From RGIG5612 sp045546255 (GTDB lineage: Bacteria > Bacillota > Clostridia > Lachnospirales > Lachnospiraceae), in the NCBI GenBank assembly GCA_045546255.1, contig JAZQCK010000064.1, positions 1 through 7,151 of the forward strand: DNA of 7,151 nucleotides, read 5' to 3'. Positions 6,302 to 7,151 of this stretch are shown in pieces; position 1 is the stretch's first letter; each line of letters starts with the position of its first letter. Under the pieces are notes generated by a model. That model saw only the letters and a list, made by a program, of their open reading frames with translations, was not told the origin of the DNA and did not search any database. A program made the translations under genes and the position numbers.

Positions 6302-6318
6302 ACCAGAGCCTTGTTTTT
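6282..6318 (-). terminator. Intrinsic terminator of the macro-domain gene
   Basis: AAAAACAAGGC (6282-6292) and GCCTTGTTTTT (6308-6318) form a perfect 11-bp inverted repeat with a 15-base loop. On the minus strand the CAAGGC/GCCTTG stem is followed by TTTTT, about 50 bases after the macro gene stop. Symmetry of the A and T tracts means it could also stop plus-strand transcription. It shares sequence with the downstream promoter. Confidence 0.75.
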
Positions 6319-6366
6319 ATGATTCTTTTTTGTTATTTCCTTCAAACGCTGTTATCCGGCCGCGTA

Positions 6367-6879
6367 TTATGCTTCGAAATACTCCGGATTCTTCTCCTTC
6401 GCGGCAGCGAGTGCCTCCCGATCTGTCAGCGTCAGATAGATCTCGATCCGCTCATTTTCTGCCGCTTTTTTTGTCAGTTCTTCTACCGCAATGCGGACTG
6501 CCTCTGTTTTCGGATATCCATAGATACCGCCTGAGATCAGAGGGAATGCCACTGACCTGCAGCCGTGAGTCTCAGCAAGTTCCATGGACTTTTGATAACA
6601 GGACCTTAGGAGTGCTTCCTCATTGTTTCCGCCGCCTCTCCAGACCGGACCGACTGTATGGATAATATAAATGGTCTCCAGATCAAATCCCCAGGTGATC
6701 ACAGCGTCCCCGGTTGCACAGCCGCCGTATTCGGCACATGCCTTGTCGAGTTCCGGACCAGCTGCACGATGAATTGCGCCGTCAACTCCTCCGCCGCCTG
6801 CCAATGCGTTATTGGCAGCATTGACGATGCCGTCAACTTCCATTTGGGTAATATCTTCACTTACGATATGAAAAGCCAT
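6367..6879 (-). CDS. Macro-domain protein, probable ADP-ribose / O-acetyl-ADP-ribose hydrolase
   Basis: Single-domain macro proteins bind ADP-ribose and many hydrolyse O-acetyl-ADP-ribose or remove ADP-ribose from proteins. The 170-residue product is one complete macro domain of the MacroD/YmdB type. It shows VDGIVNAANNALAGGGGVDGAIHRAAG at about 15-41 (N20, N23/N24, and D33 in the catalytic GGGGVDGAI loop), CATGDAVITWGFDL (54-67), the HTVGPVW strand (74-80) and the phosphate-binding SGGIYGYPKTEA (116-127). These active-site residues are all present. The ATG at 6877-6879 follows GGAGG by 8 nt. The gene has its own promoter (6916-6943) and terminator, so it appears monocistronic. It is divergent from the DUF362-like gene; no ADP-ribosyltransferase, sirtuin or toxin partner is visible here. 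The physiological substrate cannot be told. Confidence 0.93.
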   Translation of the reverse strand: MAFHIVSEDITQMEVDGIVNAANNALAGGGGVDGAIHRAAGPELDKACAEYGGCATGDAVITWGFDLETIYIIHTVGPVWRGGGNNEEALLRSCYQKSMELAETHGCRSVAFPLISGGIYGYPKTEAVRIAVEELTKKAAENERIEIYLTLTDREALAAAKEKNPEYFEA

Positions 6880-6915
6880 TTTAACAACCTCCGCTTCGCA
6901 TTATCTTTCTATGTC

Positions 6916-6943
6916 ATTATACCCAAAAACAAAGTTTGCACAA
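6916..6943 (-). promoter_or_regulatory. Promoter of the macro-domain gene
   Basis: On the minus strand TATAAT (6916-6921) is preceded by a 16-base spacer and a weak -35 TTGTGC (6938-6943). The start would be about 30 bases before the macro ATG. The -35 overlaps that of the divergent plus-strand promoter. Confidence 0.6.
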
Positions 6944-6964
6944 GCACCTGCACTTTCGTATAAT
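6936..6964 (+). promoter_or_regulatory. Promoter of the divergent DUF362-like gene
   Basis: TTGCAC (6936-6941, 4 of 6 to consensus), a 17-base spacer and a perfect TATAAT (6959-6964) give a start near 6971, about 35 bases before the ATG. GCAC occurs at 6938, 6944 and 6950, a six-base period within the -35/spacer region that could be a regulator contact. Confidence 0.65.
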
Positions 6965-7005
6965 AGGAACGTTATTGATGCAACAAAAGAAAAAGGATTT
7001 TCACA

Positions 7006-7151
7006 ATGAAGAAAAACGAGATCTGGCGTTCCTACGGGAAGGACTATAAAGAGATGACCAAAAGGCTTCTATGCGCCTCTGATCTTGCTGCCCTCATAGA
7101 GGCAAAATGCGGGGCTGACCGTTCCGCACATATCGGGATCAAACCAAATCT
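7006..7151 (+). CDS. Probable DUF362 domain protein (N-terminal 48 residues; cut by window end)
   Basis: The frame is open from the ATG at 7006-7008 to the window edge, with AAAGGA 8 nt before the start and a promoter just upstream. The visible residues begin MKKNEIWRSYGKDYKEMTKRLL, continue with CASDLAALIE, and reach AHIGIKPN. The pattern of a short N-terminal strand, a helix with DLA and then IGIKPN(L) recalls the start of DUF362 proteins, in which a KPNLV motif follows the first helix. Members are often linked to iron-sulfur or flavin domains, none of which would be within this fragment. Only the beginning is seen, so the assignment is tentative; that this is a real gene is well supported by its promoter and ribosome site. 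Confidence 0.65.
   Translation, partial: MKKNEIWRSYGKDYKEMTKRLLCASDLAALIEAKCGADRSAHIGIKPN

Noticed and set aside
6114..6665. Plus-strand open frame across the leader and macro gene
   Set aside because: It covers the terminator, promoter and operator, overlaps the macro domain in antisense, and has no ribosome site or family resemblance.

Overview
The window reads as chromosome of a Gram-positive anaerobe of the Clostridia, most likely Lachnospiraceae. The basis is a CdaA/CdaR pair, AGGAGG-type ribosome binding sites, near-consensus sigma-A promoters and moderate G+C. The assignment is inference from gene content and protein style, not a database match.

Right end (6367-7151): a macro-domain ADP-ribose hydrolase gene on the minus strand and the first 48 codons of a probable DUF362 protein on the plus strand diverge from a short intergenic region. 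Their two promoters have overlapping -35 boxes. The macro gene ends at a hairpin terminator at 6282-6318.

Middle (6125-6366): this 242-base gap is dense with signals. It holds the macro gene terminator, a strong minus-strand promoter (TTGACT, 17 bases, TATAAT) whose -35 box lies in the terminator loop, and a leader of about 140 bases. The leader contains a terminator-like hairpin, a 30-bp dyad with FabT-like half-sites, and a small palindrome.

Left part (1-6124): seven minus-strand genes follow at very short spacing and probably form one transcription unit. In order they encode an alpha-oxoamine synthase resembling bacterial serine palmitoyltransferase, a short-chain dehydrogenase that could act as a 3-ketosphinganine-type reductase, a two-helix membrane protein of unknown function, an approximately eight-helix membrane protein of unknown function, the diadenylate cyclase CdaA, its YbbR-domain regulator CdaR, and GalE (cut by the window edge).

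The first two genes are the chemical minimum for a sphingoid-like long-chain base: condensation of an amino acid with an acyl thioester, then ketone reduction. Their linkage to c-di-AMP synthesis and UDP-sugar metabolism, behind a promoter with a possible fatty-acid-responsive operator, suggests a cell-envelope operon. This is the most interesting hypothesis in the window. The two membrane proteins between the lipid and c-di-AMP genes are the least explained parts.
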